In this document: one piece after another, positions 1-8,389 of the stretch
Numbering within the stretch: the stretch's first letter is position 1
Layout: each line of letters starts with the position of its first letter
NCBI GenBank assembly: GCA_902500715.1
Contig: CABVRO010000010.1
Coordinates: forward strand, 1 to 51,839
From: an uncultured Nitrospira sp.
GTDB taxonomy: Bacteria > Nitrospirota > Nitrospiria > Nitrospirales > Nitrospiraceae
DNA length: 51,839 nt
Direction: 5' to 3'
Notes under the pieces: generated by a model
Seen by the model: the letters and a program-made list of their open reading frames with translations, nothing else
Told to the model about the DNA's origin: nothing
Database searches by the model: none
Program-made: the position numbers and the translations under genes

Positions 1-1361
1 AACGGTTGGAAGACCTGGGCGCCGATACCATCTGCATCAAAGACATGGCCGGGCTGCTGGCGCCTGTCGATGCCTACCGTCTGGTCAAAAACCTCAAAGC
101 GGCGGTTCGCGTACCCATTCACCTGCACTCCCACTATACGTCGGGCATGGGAACCATGTCGGCCCTGATGGCGGTCATGGCGGGACTCGATCTCCTAGAC
201 ACCTCCATTTCTCCGCTTGCCGGAGGCGCCTCACATCCCCCCACCGAATCTATGGTGGCTGCGTTACGTGGCACGCCCTATGACAGCGGATTGGACCTGG
301 AGGATCTGCAGCCCATTGCAGAGCATTTCCGGAACGTGCGCCGGAAGTACCGGCAATTTGAAAGCGACTTCACCGGCGTGGATGCGGAAATCCTGACCTC
401 ACAAATTCCCGGCGGCATGCTGTCCAATCTCGCAGCCCAATTGGCCGAACAAGACGCGTTGGATCGAATGAAGGAAGTGATGGACGAAATCCCCCGTGTC
501 CGCAAAGACATGGGGTATCCGCCGCTCGTCACGCCGACCAGCCAGATCGTCGGCACGCAGGCCACCCTCAACGTGCTCACGGGTGAACAGGGCGAGCGGT
601 ACAAAGTCATCACCACGGAAACCAAGAATTATTTCCTCGGTCTCTACGGTCGGGCTCCCGGCCCGGTCGATAAGGAAATCATGGCACGGGCCATCGGGGA
701 CGAAGAACCGGTCAAAGGCCGGCCCGCGGATCGCCTGGAATCGGAATTTGAAAAACTCAAAAAAGACATGCCCGAGTCCGCCGCGACCCTGGAGGACCAG
801 TTGTCCTTCGCCCTCTTTCCTGCGATTGCGAGAGATTTCTTCGAAGCGCGCGAACGCGGAGAACTCCGCACCGAGCCGCTGGAACCGACCGAAACCAAGG
901 GTCCTGCCGTGGCCCACGATCTCCACCTCGCGCCTGCTGAATTCAACATCACCGTGCACGGCGAGAATTATCATGTCGTGGTCTCTGGCTCAGGCCGCAC
1001 CACCGACGGCCGTAAGCCTTACTACATCCGGGTCAACGACCGGCTGCAGGAAGTCTCACTGGAACCGCTGCAGGAAGTGCTGGCCGGTGTACCCGAATCC
1101 CCCGGAGCCGACAGCACGAGCAAGCCGAAACGGCCCCGGCCGACCAAACCCGGCGATGTCGCCCCGCCCATGCCCGGTCGTGTGGTGAAAGTCCTGGTAG
1201 CGGACGGCGCCCTGGTAAAGACCGGCGATCCCCTCCTGATCATTGAGGCCATGAAAATGGAAAGCCAAGTTCCGGCGCCGATGGACGGGCGAGTCGCGGC
1301 GATTCTGGTCGTCGAAGGCGACAACGTCAAGATCGACGAAACCGTCATTCAATTGGAGTAG
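1..1361 (+). CDS. pycB: Biotin-dependent carboxylase/oxaloacetate decarboxylase alpha-type subunit (PycB/OadA-like), 5' end missing
   Basis: This is the carboxyltransferase plus biotin-carrier subunit of a split pyruvate carboxylase or an oxaloacetate decarboxylase. The frame is open from the left edge, so the N-terminal part of the TIM barrel is absent. Visible barrel signatures are IKDMAGLL, HLHSHYTSGMG (metal-ligand His pair) and the LAGGASHPPTES stretch. The conserved C-terminal carboxylase domain follows, then a Pro/Lys-rich linker and a biotinyl domain with EAMKMES, whose lysine between the methionines would carry biotin. In this family the biotin swings between a separate ATP-dependent biotin carboxylase and the barrel to carboxylate pyruvate. 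The partner is not in view. A decarboxylase role would need membrane beta/gamma subunits, which are also not seen. A lipoprotein gene follows 2 bases after the stop, suggesting co-transcription. Confidence 0.88.
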   Translation, partial: RLEDLGADTICIKDMAGLLAPVDAYRLVKNLKAAVRVPIHLHSHYTSGMGTMSALMAVMAGLDLLDTSISPLAGGASHPPTESMVAALRGTPYDSGLDLEDLQPIAEHFRNVRRKYRQFESDFTGVDAEILTSQIPGGMLSNLAAQLAEQDALDRMKEVMDEIPRVRKDMGYPPLVTPTSQIVGTQATLNVLTGEQGERYKVITTETKNYFLGLYGRAPGPVDKEIMARAIGDEEPVKGRPADRLESEFEKLKKDMPESAATLEDQLSFALFPAIARDFFEARERGELRTEPLEPTETKGPAVAHDLHLAPAEFNITVHGENYHVVVSGSGRTTDGRKPYYIRVNDRLQEVSLEPLQEVLAGVPESPGADSTSKPKRPRPTKPGDVAPPMPGRVVKVLVADGALVKTGDPLLIIEAMKMESQVPAPMDGRVAAILVVEGDNVKIDETVIQLE

Positions 1362-1363
1362 CC

Positions 1364-2329
1364 GTGAGGCTCCCGGCGTGGCAGGTCCGGTGTCCCGCCG
1401 TCGCGTCGTCACACGTCCTAACCTTCTGTCTCGCAGCGGTCCTCATGAGCGGTTGTGCGGCGCCTCCAGAGATTCCCCGCTGGTTCGACGGCTTCCAACG
1501 ATTCCCCATCCGCACCGCTTCGGTCAACGGCCACCGCATCGCCTATCTCGACGAAGGCCAGGGCCCGCCGCTCATCCTGCTCCACGGGTACGGCGGTTCG
1601 ATGTGGCAGTGGGAATATCAACAGATCCCCCTCGCCCGCCGATTCCGCGTCATCACGCCCGACCTGATCGGCTCAGGCCTCTCGGACAAACCTCCTCTCG
1701 ACTACCGGCCTGAAGAGTTGATCGAATCGATCCGCGGCCTCATGGATGCACTCGACCTTCCGACCGCCACCTTGATCGGCAACTCCATGGGCGGAGGCGT
1801 GGCTATCGGCATGGCCCTGACCCATCCCGATCGGGTGTCGCGCCTAGTGTTACTCGACGGTTTGCCCGATCATGTCCGCGAACGCCTGGCCAGCCCGCTG
1901 ATGCAACGCGCCCTGAACACCAGTGTCCCGGCCTGGCTGGCTCGCTTCGGAGCCCTGTTCCTCGGCGACCGCACCATGGAGGCCGTGCTGAAAGAAATCA
2001 TCTACGATCACCGGCTGATCACGCCGGCTGTCCTGGATCGCTCCAACCGGAATCGGCGGCGGGAAGACATGATCACGCCCCTCATGTCGCTCCGTGATAA
2101 CCTACCCCTGTGGGAACAGCACTTTGCGCCCAGGCTCAAGGATATCCGCCATTCCACCCTGATTCTCTGGGGCGAACAGGATCGCCTCTTCCCCCCGCAG
2201 GTCGGCCGCGAACTTCAAGCCACGATTCCGCAGGCCCGGCTCATCATCATTCCCGACGCCGGCCATATCCCGCAGTGGGAACAACCGGAGGTGGTGAACC
2301 GGTACATTACGGAATTCCTGCAACCTTGA
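1364..2329 (+). CDS. Alpha/beta hydrolase, predicted lipoprotein
   Basis: This 321-residue alpha/beta-hydrolase-fold protein is likely tethered to a membrane. The N-terminus has a hydrophobic stretch ending in LMSGC, a lipobox with Cys31 as the lipidation site; this supports the GTG start at 1364 over the ATG inside the lipobox. The hydrolase core shows the oxyanion-side HGYGG, the nucleophile elbow GNSMGG (Ser141), an acid in WGEQDRLFP and the catalytic histidine in DAGHIPQWEQP. The sequence most resembles C-C hydrolases/epoxide-hydrolase-like esterases, but the substrate cannot be told. It starts 2 bases after the biotin subunit, so the two are probably translated from one message, although no functional link is evident. 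Confidence 0.85.
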   Translation: MRLPAWQVRCPAVASSHVLTFCLAAVLMSGCAAPPEIPRWFDGFQRFPIRTASVNGHRIAYLDEGQGPPLILLHGYGGSMWQWEYQQIPLARRFRVITPDLIGSGLSDKPPLDYRPEELIESIRGLMDALDLPTATLIGNSMGGGVAIGMALTHPDRVSRLVLLDGLPDHVRERLASPLMQRALNTSVPAWLARFGALFLGDRTMEAVLKEIIYDHRLITPAVLDRSNRNRRREDMITPLMSLRDNLPLWEQHFAPRLKDIRHSTLILWGEQDRLFPPQVGRELQATIPQARLIIIPDAGHIPQWEQPEVVNRYITEFLQP

Positions 2330-2399
2330 CAGCTCAACGAACCGGCCATACAGTGACAGAGTCCACTAAGACGACAGTCCTCTTCGATGGAGATATGCT

Positions 2400-3086
2400 A
2401 TGGTAACGCCCCCTATCCGCATGATCCCCGGCGCTCCGACGTCTCACTTTCTATCGGCACTCCTGTGCCTGAGCCTCAGCGGCTGCGGAACCTTGCCCAG
2501 CTCCGGCCATTCTGATTTTTCATACAAGAATATGCCGGTGGCCGACGGCAGCGCCGCCGCCGGAGAAGGCAACAACGTCTTGTTTCAGGGCAAGCCGTTG
2601 ATGCTCTCAGGGATGGGCATCAAAGTCGGCGACAAGCTGCGCGACGTGAAGCTCACCCAGACCGATTTATCGATGGTGCCGATCAACGACACGAAAGGGA
2701 AGGGCAAGGTCCGTATTATCAGTATCGTGCCGTCCCTCGACACCAGGGTCTGTGAGCAACAGACCCACTACCTGAGCGAGAAAAACATGGGGTTGGATCG
2801 CATGGTCGAGCTCATCACGATCAGCATCGACACCCCTTTTGCGCAGAAACGTTTCGCCGAGGAAGCGAAGATCACGAATGTGACGTTCCTCTCCGATTTC
2901 CGCGCCGCCGATTTCGGCAAGGCCCACGGGCTCCTGCTGAAAGATCCTCATCTCCTGAGTCGCGCGCTGCTTGTGGTGGACAAGGACAACAAGGTTCGAT
3001 ATCTCCAAATCACCCCCGAACTCGCGCAGCTGCCGGACCTTGAAGAAGCATTCCGATTCGCGCGTAAACTGGTCACGGCCAGCTAA
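2400..3086 (+). CDS. tpx: Thiol peroxidase (Tpx-type peroxiredoxin) with lipoprotein signal and no resolving cysteine
   Basis: This is an atypical peroxiredoxin that would reduce hydroperoxides at the cell envelope. The 228-residue protein carries a ~65-residue N-terminal extension with a lipobox (LSLSGC, Cys29), unlike the cytosolic ~165-residue Tpx. The Tpx fold starts near residue 60. The active-site segment is PSLDTRVCEQQT with the peroxidatic Cys118 (family form DTPVC, here Arg for Pro). The segment that normally holds the resolving cysteine (PFAQxRFC in E. coli) reads PFAQKRFAEE, with Ala153 at the expected spacing. It should therefore act as a 1-Cys enzyme needing an external thiol, or have a changed role. 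It follows the hydrolase by 70 bases. Confidence 0.87.
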   Translation: MVTPPIRMIPGAPTSHFLSALLCLSLSGCGTLPSSGHSDFSYKNMPVADGSAAAGEGNNVLFQGKPLMLSGMGIKVGDKLRDVKLTQTDLSMVPINDTKGKGKVRIISIVPSLDTRVCEQQTHYLSEKNMGLDRMVELITISIDTPFAQKRFAEEAKITNVTFLSDFRAADFGKAHGLLLKDPHLLSRALLVVDKDNKVRYLQITPELAQLPDLEEAFRFARKLVTAS

Positions 3087-3258
3087 GATCAGCGTCCACC
3101 CGTGAAGCGTCGCCCGTCTGTCGCGAGCGTAGAGAAGAGCGTATGGCGAATGGCTGAGGACAGGGAAGGGCAGGACACCTTCTCTATGAATGCGAGATTT
3201 CGTTTGCCGGCGAGTTGCACTTCACGCTTCCCGAAGCACGGATACTAATCAAGACACC

Positions 3259-4662
3259 ATGGCGCACTACGATCTGCTGGTCATCGGAACCGGCCCGGCA
3301 GGACAGAAAGCCGCCATCCAGGCGGCTAAGCTGGGGAAAAAAGTAGGCATCGTCGAATGCAAACGGGTCGTCGGCGGCGTCTGCACCAACACCGGCACCA
3401 TCCCCAGCAAATCGCTCCGCGAGGCCGCACTCTATCTGTCGGGTTTCCATCAGCGCAGCCTGTATGGCGCCAGTTATCGCGTCAAACAGGACATCACGAT
3501 GGAAGATCTCACCTTCCGCGCCAACCACGTCATCAACCGGGAAATCGAGATCATCCAGAACCAGATGACGCGCAACCATGTCGATCTCTGGTTCGGCACC
3601 GCCAACTTCGTCGATTCGCACCGCCTGCGCATCGAACGCGCCGACGATCTTGTGGAGCATACGGCCGACTTCGTGGTCATCGCCTGCGGAACCGTTCCGG
3701 CCCGGCCCTCGCACATTCCCTTCGACGCTCACAGCATCATCGACACCGACGGCCTGCTGACCCTGAAAACACTCCCCAAGTCGATCACCATCATCGGCGG
3801 CGGGGTCATCGGCGCGGAATATGCCTCGATCCTGGCGACCATGGGCATTCACGTCACCCTCATCGAACGCCGTCCGCGCCTGCTGGAGTTTGTCGATCAG
3901 GAAACGATCGAGGCCCTCCAGTACCACATGCGCAGCATCGGCGTGACCCTCCGGTTCAACGAAGAAGTCGTGTCCGTCGAGCGACAGCCTCAGGAGCAGG
4001 TCATCGTCCGCCTGAAAAGCGGCAAGGAAATCGCCGCAACCACGGTGCTCTATTCGGTCGGCCGCACCGGCGCCAGCGCCACCCTCAACCTGGAGACGAT
4101 CGGACTCGCAGCGGACGACCGTGGACGACTGAAGGTCAACGAGCACTATCAGACGACGGTGCCGCACATCTATGCGGCGGGCGACATCATCGGCTTTCCC
4201 GCGCTCGCCTCGACGTCCATGCAGCAAGGACGCCATGCCGCCTGCCATGCCTTCGGCATTCCCTGCCAGACCCAGTCCGAGCTGATGCCATACGGCATTT
4301 ATTCGATCCCGGAAATTTCCATGGTCGGCCGCAACGAGGATGACTTGACCAAAAACGGCGTCCCCTATGCCGTCGGCATCGCCCGCTACAGAGAGATCGC
4401 CCGTGGACAGATCATCGGCGACGAACTCGGTATGCTGAAACTGCTCTTTCACAACAAGACCCGGCAACTGCTCGGCGTGCATGCGATCGGCGACGGCGCC
4501 ACGGAACTCATCCACATCGGCCAGACCGTCATGGCCTATCAGGGCCAGATCGATTATTTCATCGAAGCCGTGTTCAACTACCCGACACTCGCGGAGTGTT
4601 ACCGCGTCGCCGCCCTCGACGGCATCAATCAGTTGCCCAGACCATGGCCGCCGAGAGTGTGA
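3259..4662 (+). CDS. sthA: Soluble (Si-specific) NAD(P)+ transhydrogenase
   Basis: This flavoprotein of the pyridine nucleotide-disulfide reductase family transfers hydride between NADPH and NAD+. At 467 residues it matches the usual SthA length. An FAD-binding GTGPAGQ lies near residue 10, and the redox-site segment GGVCTNTGTIPSK has only one cysteine (Cys42). SthA proteins lack the second cysteine of lipoamide dehydrogenase, so this separates it from Lpd. A second Rossmann motif (IIGGGVIGAEYA) is near residue 180, and the C-terminal dimer domain has HAIGDGATELIH. ATG 3259 fits family length; the frame is open upstream to 3190 but that part is not family-like. It is flanked on both sides by short inverted GTGAAGCG-type repeats. 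Confidence 0.92.
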   Translation: MAHYDLLVIGTGPAGQKAAIQAAKLGKKVGIVECKRVVGGVCTNTGTIPSKSLREAALYLSGFHQRSLYGASYRVKQDITMEDLTFRANHVINREIEIIQNQMTRNHVDLWFGTANFVDSHRLRIERADDLVEHTADFVVIACGTVPARPSHIPFDAHSIIDTDGLLTLKTLPKSITIIGGGVIGAEYASILATMGIHVTLIERRPRLLEFVDQETIEALQYHMRSIGVTLRFNEEVVSVERQPQEQVIVRLKSGKEIAATTVLYSVGRTGASATLNLETIGLAADDRGRLKVNEHYQTTVPHIYAAGDIIGFPALASTSMQQGRHAACHAFGIPCQTQSELMPYGIYSIPEISMVGRNEDDLTKNGVPYAVGIARYREIARGQIIGDELGMLKLLFHNKTRQLLGVHAIGDGATELIHIGQTVMAYQGQIDYFIEAVFNYPTLAECYRVAALDGINQLPRPWPPRV

Positions 4663-4664
4663 CC

Positions 4665-4770
4665 CGTCGTTCGTGAAACGTGAAGCAGCCAATGAATGAA
4701 CCGGCATGAGTCTGTATGGGGAATTGCCCGCGAGATACGCTTCACGATCGACGAGATACGCGTGACGTCG
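4665..4770. repeat. Intergenic copy of a dispersed GTGAARCGTGA-type repeat
   Basis: The sthA-tenA gap holds CGTCGTTCGTGAAACGTGA (4665-4683) and, about 50 bases on, CGAGATACGCTTCACGAT (4731-4748), whose TTCACG part is inverted relative to the first arm; a second CGAGATACGCGTGACG follows. The 4665 word matches 42231-42249 inside lhr with one difference, and the 4731 word closely matches 44720-44744, also inside lhr. A weaker pair of arms (CGTGAAGCG at 3101, TTCACGCTT at 3221) sits on the other side of sthA. Confidence 0.6.
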
Positions 4771-4786
4771 ACAAAGGAGGAACCGG

Positions 4787-5455
4787 ATGTCGTTTTCGAA
4801 TCATCTTCGTAAATTGGCCCAGCCCGTCTGGGATGCCCAGCTGACGCACCCGTTCGTCGTGGCCCTTGGAAAGGGCACGCTGGCGGAGCGGAAGTTCCGC
4901 TACTATATCCTGCAGGATGCCCGCTTTCTCGCGGATCTCGCCCGCGTATTTGCCGCCGGATCTTTGCGGGCACCCGACTCGGAGTCGGCCCTGCGCTTCG
5001 CCAAGCTGGCGGAAGAAACCATCACCGTGGAACGCAGCCTCCACGAGAACTACGGCAAGCGCTGGAAACTCTCCCCCCACGATATGCTGAACGAACCGAT
5101 GGCTCCCACCAACTATGCCTATACCCGCCACATGCTCGCCGTCGCTCAAGGCGGTACGGCCACCGAGATCGCCGTCGTGGCGCTGCCCTGCGCCTGGATC
5201 TACTGCGTGGTCGGCAAACATTTACTCAAAAACGGATCGCCGCCGGCCAAACATCCCTATCGGGACTGGCTGATGCTCTATGCCTCGCCGGAGTTCGAGG
5301 CCGTCCAGGAATGGATGCGGGCCCGGGTGGATACCTGGGCTCGGACGGCGGGGCACGAGGAAAAGAAACGCATGGAGCAGGCGTTTCTGATCAGCTCGAA
5401 ATATGAATGGATGTTTTGGGAGATGGCCTGGAACGAGGAAAAGTGGCCGGTGTGA
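4787..5455 (+). CDS. tenA: TenA/thiaminase II family aminopyrimidine aminohydrolase
   Basis: This 222-residue all-helical TenA-family protein is predicted to hydrolyse damaged thiamine pyrimidines (aminopyrimidine to hydroxymethylpyrimidine) for thiamine salvage. Residues expected in the TenA pocket are present: Asp44 in YILQDARFL, Cys135 in VVALPCAWIY (same number as the B. subtilis catalytic cysteine) and a C-terminal SSKYEWMFWEMAW segment with Glu207/Glu212. The start is fixed by a strong AAAGGAGG ribosome site 8 bases upstream. ThiD, which phosphorylates the salvage product, is encoded 4.5 kb downstream on the same strand. PqqC-like or other TenA-fold roles remain possible, but the cysteine favours true TenA chemistry. 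Confidence 0.85.
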   Translation: MSFSNHLRKLAQPVWDAQLTHPFVVALGKGTLAERKFRYYILQDARFLADLARVFAAGSLRAPDSESALRFAKLAEETITVERSLHENYGKRWKLSPHDMLNEPMAPTNYAYTRHMLAVAQGGTATEIAVVALPCAWIYCVVGKHLLKNGSPPAKHPYRDWLMLYASPEFEAVQEWMRARVDTWARTAGHEEKKRMEQAFLISSKYEWMFWEMAWNEEKWPV

Positions 5456-5533
5456 GGGGGCAGGCAGGCGTGGCGGCACTCTGCACGCCGGGAACAAAGC
5501 ACCAGCAGGATTCGTCAGTGAGATGAGCTTTGT

Positions 5534-5589
5534 CGCCTCAACTTGCTCCGTTCCGTGCACCGCACGAACGGAGCTTCGAACAAGAGGCG
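5534..5589. repeat. Hairpin element, copy A of a ~250-bp tandem unit
   Basis: A 56-base stem-loop lies in non-coding DNA. The outer stem is CGCCTC/GAGGCG. The inner stem is GCTCCGTTC (5545-5553)/GAACGGAGC (5566-5574), continued by GTGC/GCAC around a 3-base loop. The shared unpaired words AACTTGCT and AGCTTCGAACA recur in copy B. The stems of the two copies differ in sequence but both pair. A downstream tail CGCCAGTCACAC...CCAC (from 5679) is also repeated in unit B (from 5927). Confidence 0.65.
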
Positions 5590-5785
5590 CCACCTGCTAG
5601 AGGCAGGACAGCTCACCCCGCTGCCGAACGAGTTCCTGCTGCTGCTTTGAGGGCGTTCCGAGCGTCGCCACACCCGCCCGCCAGTCACACATCCACTGAG
5701 AGGAATGGAAGTAAGGGGCAGGGGAAATGACCAGGCTCTTCCGCGCACAAGCAAAACACTGGCGGGCTCTGCCAGAAAGAGCCTT

Positions 5786-5842
5786 GGCGTCTGAACTTGC
5801 TGCGTCTCGCCATGCGACCCGCAGCTTCAAACAGCAGACGCC
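5786..5842. repeat. Hairpin element, copy B of a ~250-bp tandem unit
   Basis: This 57-base stem-loop is built like copy A, about 252 bases downstream. The outer stem is GGCGTCTG (5786-5793)/CAGACGCC (5835-5842), the inner stem GCTGCG (5799-5804)/CGCAGC (5820-5825), and the terminal stem TCGC/GCGA around CAT. Compared with copy A, several stem pairs have changed on both sides at once while the AACTTGCT and AGCTTC words are kept. The remaining bases of 5456-6035 show no convincing gene. Confidence 0.65.
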
Positions 5843-6035
5843 GCCTGCAGGGTAGGGCGGTCTGTCTCAGGGCAGCGCACACACATCGTCGATGCTGTGC
5901 AATCGCTCAGAGCCAGGCCCCACCCTCGCCAGTCGCACGTCCACGGAAGAATGGATCATAGCCCGAAGACACACACCCACTCATGACTCTGCGCTACCCT
6001 TGTGGAACATTCACGATGAGCTCTACGACTGGCAT

Positions 6036-6203
6036 CTAACTCGCCTTTTTATATTCCTGCTGCTGTTCGTGCGTCTGAACGTCCCAATCTGAGGGCGGAA
6101 TTGAGTCCACCTTCGTGGATTCGGCCTCTTCTTCTGCAACCGTCGCGTAGACTGCAATCACGAGGATGAGGATTGTGAGGCCGATGAGGAAGTAGATGGG
6201 CAT
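6036..6203 (-). CDS. Small single-span membrane protein (55 residues)
   Basis: This short protein starts MPIYFLIGLTILILVIAVYA, one N-terminal membrane helix, and continues with an acidic, polar tail containing PPSDWDVQ and ending QQQEYKKAS. The start at 6203 is strongly supported by a perfect AGGAGGT ribosome site 4 bases upstream; the frame is open 36 bases further but without such a site. I do not recognise a family. It stands alone, facing away from the next gene, with the two hairpin repeats downstream of it. Its function is unknown. The tail would lie in the cytoplasm or periplasm depending on insertion. Confidence 0.7.
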   Translation of the reverse strand: MPIYFLIGLTILILVIAVYATVAEEEAESTKVDSIPPSDWDVQTHEQQQEYKKAS

Positions 6204-6372
6204 GGTGACCTCCTGTGTTGCTGGTGGTCCTACTGTCATGCTAGCCCTGCTGTCGGCCGTGGACTACGAGGGAAATCCCCAGGTCGTGCGTGGAATATCC
6301 CCGTAGTAGAAACATGGACAGCCGGCCACCGCGGCCTAATCTCCAGCGCCCCCGTGCTAGACTTCCTTCAGC

Positions 6373-7200
6373 ATGCAATCATTCCCCGCCAGGCTTCATG
6401 TGCTGCTCGCCAGGGAGGCGCCGGTTGGATTGGTCATCCGCCGGGGGCCGTCTCGGCAGGTCTGCACTCTGTTATGGGATCGCCGGACTGATCGTTTCAC
6501 GCTTGGGCAATGGTTCAAGGGCCGGATCTATGAGCGGCGGTGCGATCTCTCACCGGATGGTACCCACTTCATCTACTTTGCAATGGACGGCAAGTGGAGT
6601 GGCTTGTCGAAGGGATCCTGGTCGGCTATTTCACGGGCACCGTACCTGAAAGCCTCAGCCTTCTTTCCTAAAGGCGATTGTTGGAACGGCGGCGGGCTCT
6701 TCATTGATAATGATCGATATTGGCTGAACGGCGACGGTTGCCATCTGCCAGGGCGCGACTCGACAAGACTGCATCGTGATCAGGTCTATCGCCCTGCGGG
6801 TGGCCGGGGCGGGGAATGTTTAGGCGTCTACTACCCACGCCTGCTGCGGGATGGCTGGGTGTTGACCGATCGCCTCTCAGACGGCAGCACGGATCAATGC
6901 GACATCTTTGAGAAACCTCTCGTGGACGGATGGATCTTGCGAAAATATGCCCATGCGCAAATCGGCAGCCCTTCCGGCAAAGGCTGCTACTGGGATGAAC
7001 ATGAGCTTGTCCAGGCCCAATCCGATCTCTACTTAAAACAGCCGGGATGGGAATGGGCCGACCGGGATGGCCCCAGGTTAACCTGGGCAGAATCCGGGTG
7101 CCTCTGGACTGCCTCGCTCACCGCCTCCGGTCTGGCCGAACCCCGCCTGCTGCACGACTTCAACCACATGACCTTCGAACGCCGCACGGCCCCCTACTGA
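6373..7200 (+). CDS. Hypothetical protein, Trp/Gly-rich, 275 residues
   Basis: I do not recognise this family. The protein has no signal peptide and no membrane segment. It is rich in Trp, Gly, Asp and Arg, with loose recurrences such as GKWSGLSKGSW, GGLFIDNDRYWLNGDG, RDGWVLTDR, VDGWILRKYAH and GWEWADRDGPRLTW. These suggest a beta-propeller-like or WD-type fold, in which DG-W/Y turns repeat. Phrases like LSPDGTHFIYFAMDGKW resemble blades of TolB/WD40-type propellers. The ATG at 6373 lacks a clear ribosome site. Codon use is like the neighbours and the frame is uninterrupted, so it is probably a real gene. It stands alone, with 115 bases before the HEAT-repeat gene frame. Confidence 0.7.
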   Translation: MQSFPARLHVLLAREAPVGLVIRRGPSRQVCTLLWDRRTDRFTLGQWFKGRIYERRCDLSPDGTHFIYFAMDGKWSGLSKGSWSAISRAPYLKASAFFPKGDCWNGGGLFIDNDRYWLNGDGCHLPGRDSTRLHRDQVYRPAGGRGGECLGVYYPRLLRDGWVLTDRLSDGSTDQCDIFEKPLVDGWILRKYAHAQIGSPSGKGCYWDEHELVQAQSDLYLKQPGWEWADRDGPRLTWAESGCLWTASLTASGLAEPRLLHDFNHMTFERRTAPY

Positions 7201-7342
7201 TCCGGCGTCTCCTTCCGCAACCATCCGATCTCCACCTTCTTATGCAGCGCTGAAGGTCGATGCTCACTTGCCCCCTCAGCTTCCCCCTCCGTTGTGATAG
7301 GCTGATCTCGGCACCTTGCACTTCACGAGAGTGGCCCTCCGC

Positions 7343-8389
7343 ATGACCGGCAACGCTTCGTCGCCCACCGTCCTGACCCCGCGCGAGATTACGCTGCACC
7401 TGCTTGGGCTCGTTCTCTTCCTCGGCCTGCTGGGTCTGTGGTATTGGCTTTCCACCGGCGCGCGAGCGGTGCCGACATTGATCGAGATGCTCCAGGACGA
7501 CGATCCATCCACACGCATCGTCGCAGCGGAGCAGCTTGGACAGGTCGGGCCAGCCGCGCAGGCAGCACTTCCTCAATTGCTGGCCCAAGCCACGGGGGAC
7601 GGCAGTCAGCACGCGAACACCACCGCGGCTGCGGCGCTGAAATCGATCGATCTCAAGGCGGCGCGACAGGTCATGACCCACTTCATGCCGCGCCTGCAAG
7701 ACCACGACGCGCAACAGCGCCGCACCGCCTGCGCCGTGCTCGGGAGCCTGGGCCCGGTGGCCAAACCGGCAGTGCCGACCCTGCTACCGCTGGCGCATGA
7801 TTCCGATGAACTCGTGCGCCGCAATGCGCTGATAGCCCTGGCCAGCATCGGCATTCCATCCCCACCGGTCATGACTGCGTTGCTGGAGGGACTGCGCGAT
7901 TCTTCAGCGCTGGTCCGGCAGACAGCCGCCACCCAATTCGCCTTTACGGTTCCCCTGACACAGCCTGCCATCGCGGCGTTGACCCCGCTGCTGAACGATC
8001 CGGATAGATCCATTGCCACGCTGGCTCGCAGTGCGCTGGACAAGGCAAGGCCGGACGATGCGGCCCAACTCGAATCATTGGGCATGATGGTCCAACATTC
8101 AGCCGCGCGTGACTATGCCTTGCATCAGCTGGCCCAGTTCGGTCCGGCGGCAGGCGATGCCCTGCTGCCGGTCCTGCCGCTGCTCCAGGATGACCGGCCG
8201 CTCGTTCGGTACCTCGCGGCAGAAGCCCTGGGCGCGATGGGGCCCGCCGCGAAGCAAGCGCTCCCGCTCCTTCAGCGGCAACGGCAAGATCCTGATCCCG
8301 TCGTACGGGAAGCCGTTGCCGACGCCATCGCCGGGATTGAGGCCGCTATGGTACCGGCGGAATCCTCCGACAAGGCGGCTCGTCCATGA
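7343..8389 (+). CDS. HEAT-repeat protein with N-terminal membrane anchor
   Basis: A single membrane helix (LHLLGLVLFLGLLGLWYWL, about residues 20-38) is followed by ~300 residues of HEAT/PBS-lyase-type helical repeats. These show the recurring pattern VPTLIEMLQDDDPSTRIVA, VPTLLPLAHDSDELVRRNA and LPVLPLLQDDRPLVRYLA, alternating with alanine-rich GPAA/LG-x-A turns. Such solenoids bind other proteins. With the anchor, this one would face the periplasm or the cytoplasm as a scaffold. I chose ATG 7343; a GTG at 7331 and a TTG at 7316 are in frame but less likely. The stop overlaps the next start (ATGA), so it is translationally coupled to the membrane protein downstream, a likely partner. Confidence 0.8.
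   Translation: MTGNASSPTVLTPREITLHLLGLVLFLGLLGLWYWLSTGARAVPTLIEMLQDDDPSTRIVAAEQLGQVGPAAQAALPQLLAQATGDGSQHANTTAAAALKSIDLKAARQVMTHFMPRLQDHDAQQRRTACAVLGSLGPVAKPAVPTLLPLAHDSDELVRRNALIALASIGIPSPPVMTALLEGLRDSSALVRQTAATQFAFTVPLTQPAIAALTPLLNDPDRSIATLARSALDKARPDDAAQLESLGMMVQHSAARDYALHQLAQFGPAAGDALLPVLPLLQDDRPLVRYLAAEALGAMGPAAKQALPLLQRQRQDPDPVVREAVADAIAGIEAAMVPAESSDKAARP

Noticed and set aside
1345..1539. Short minus-strand frames overlapping the start of the lipoprotein hydrolase
   Set aside because: No signature; antisense to two well-supported genes.
3184..4707. Long minus-strand open frame (507 codons) antisense to sthA
   Set aside because: No family signature, follows from the codon bias of sthA; sthA itself has all expected motifs.
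5534..5842. Integron attC sites as an explanation for the hairpins
   Set aside because: No GTTRRRY/RYYYAAC core pairs were found at the arms.
6027..6048. TGGCATC-N4-TCGC resembling a sigma-54 promoter
   Set aside because: It points into the antisense of the small membrane protein with no gene downstream and the -12 is poor.
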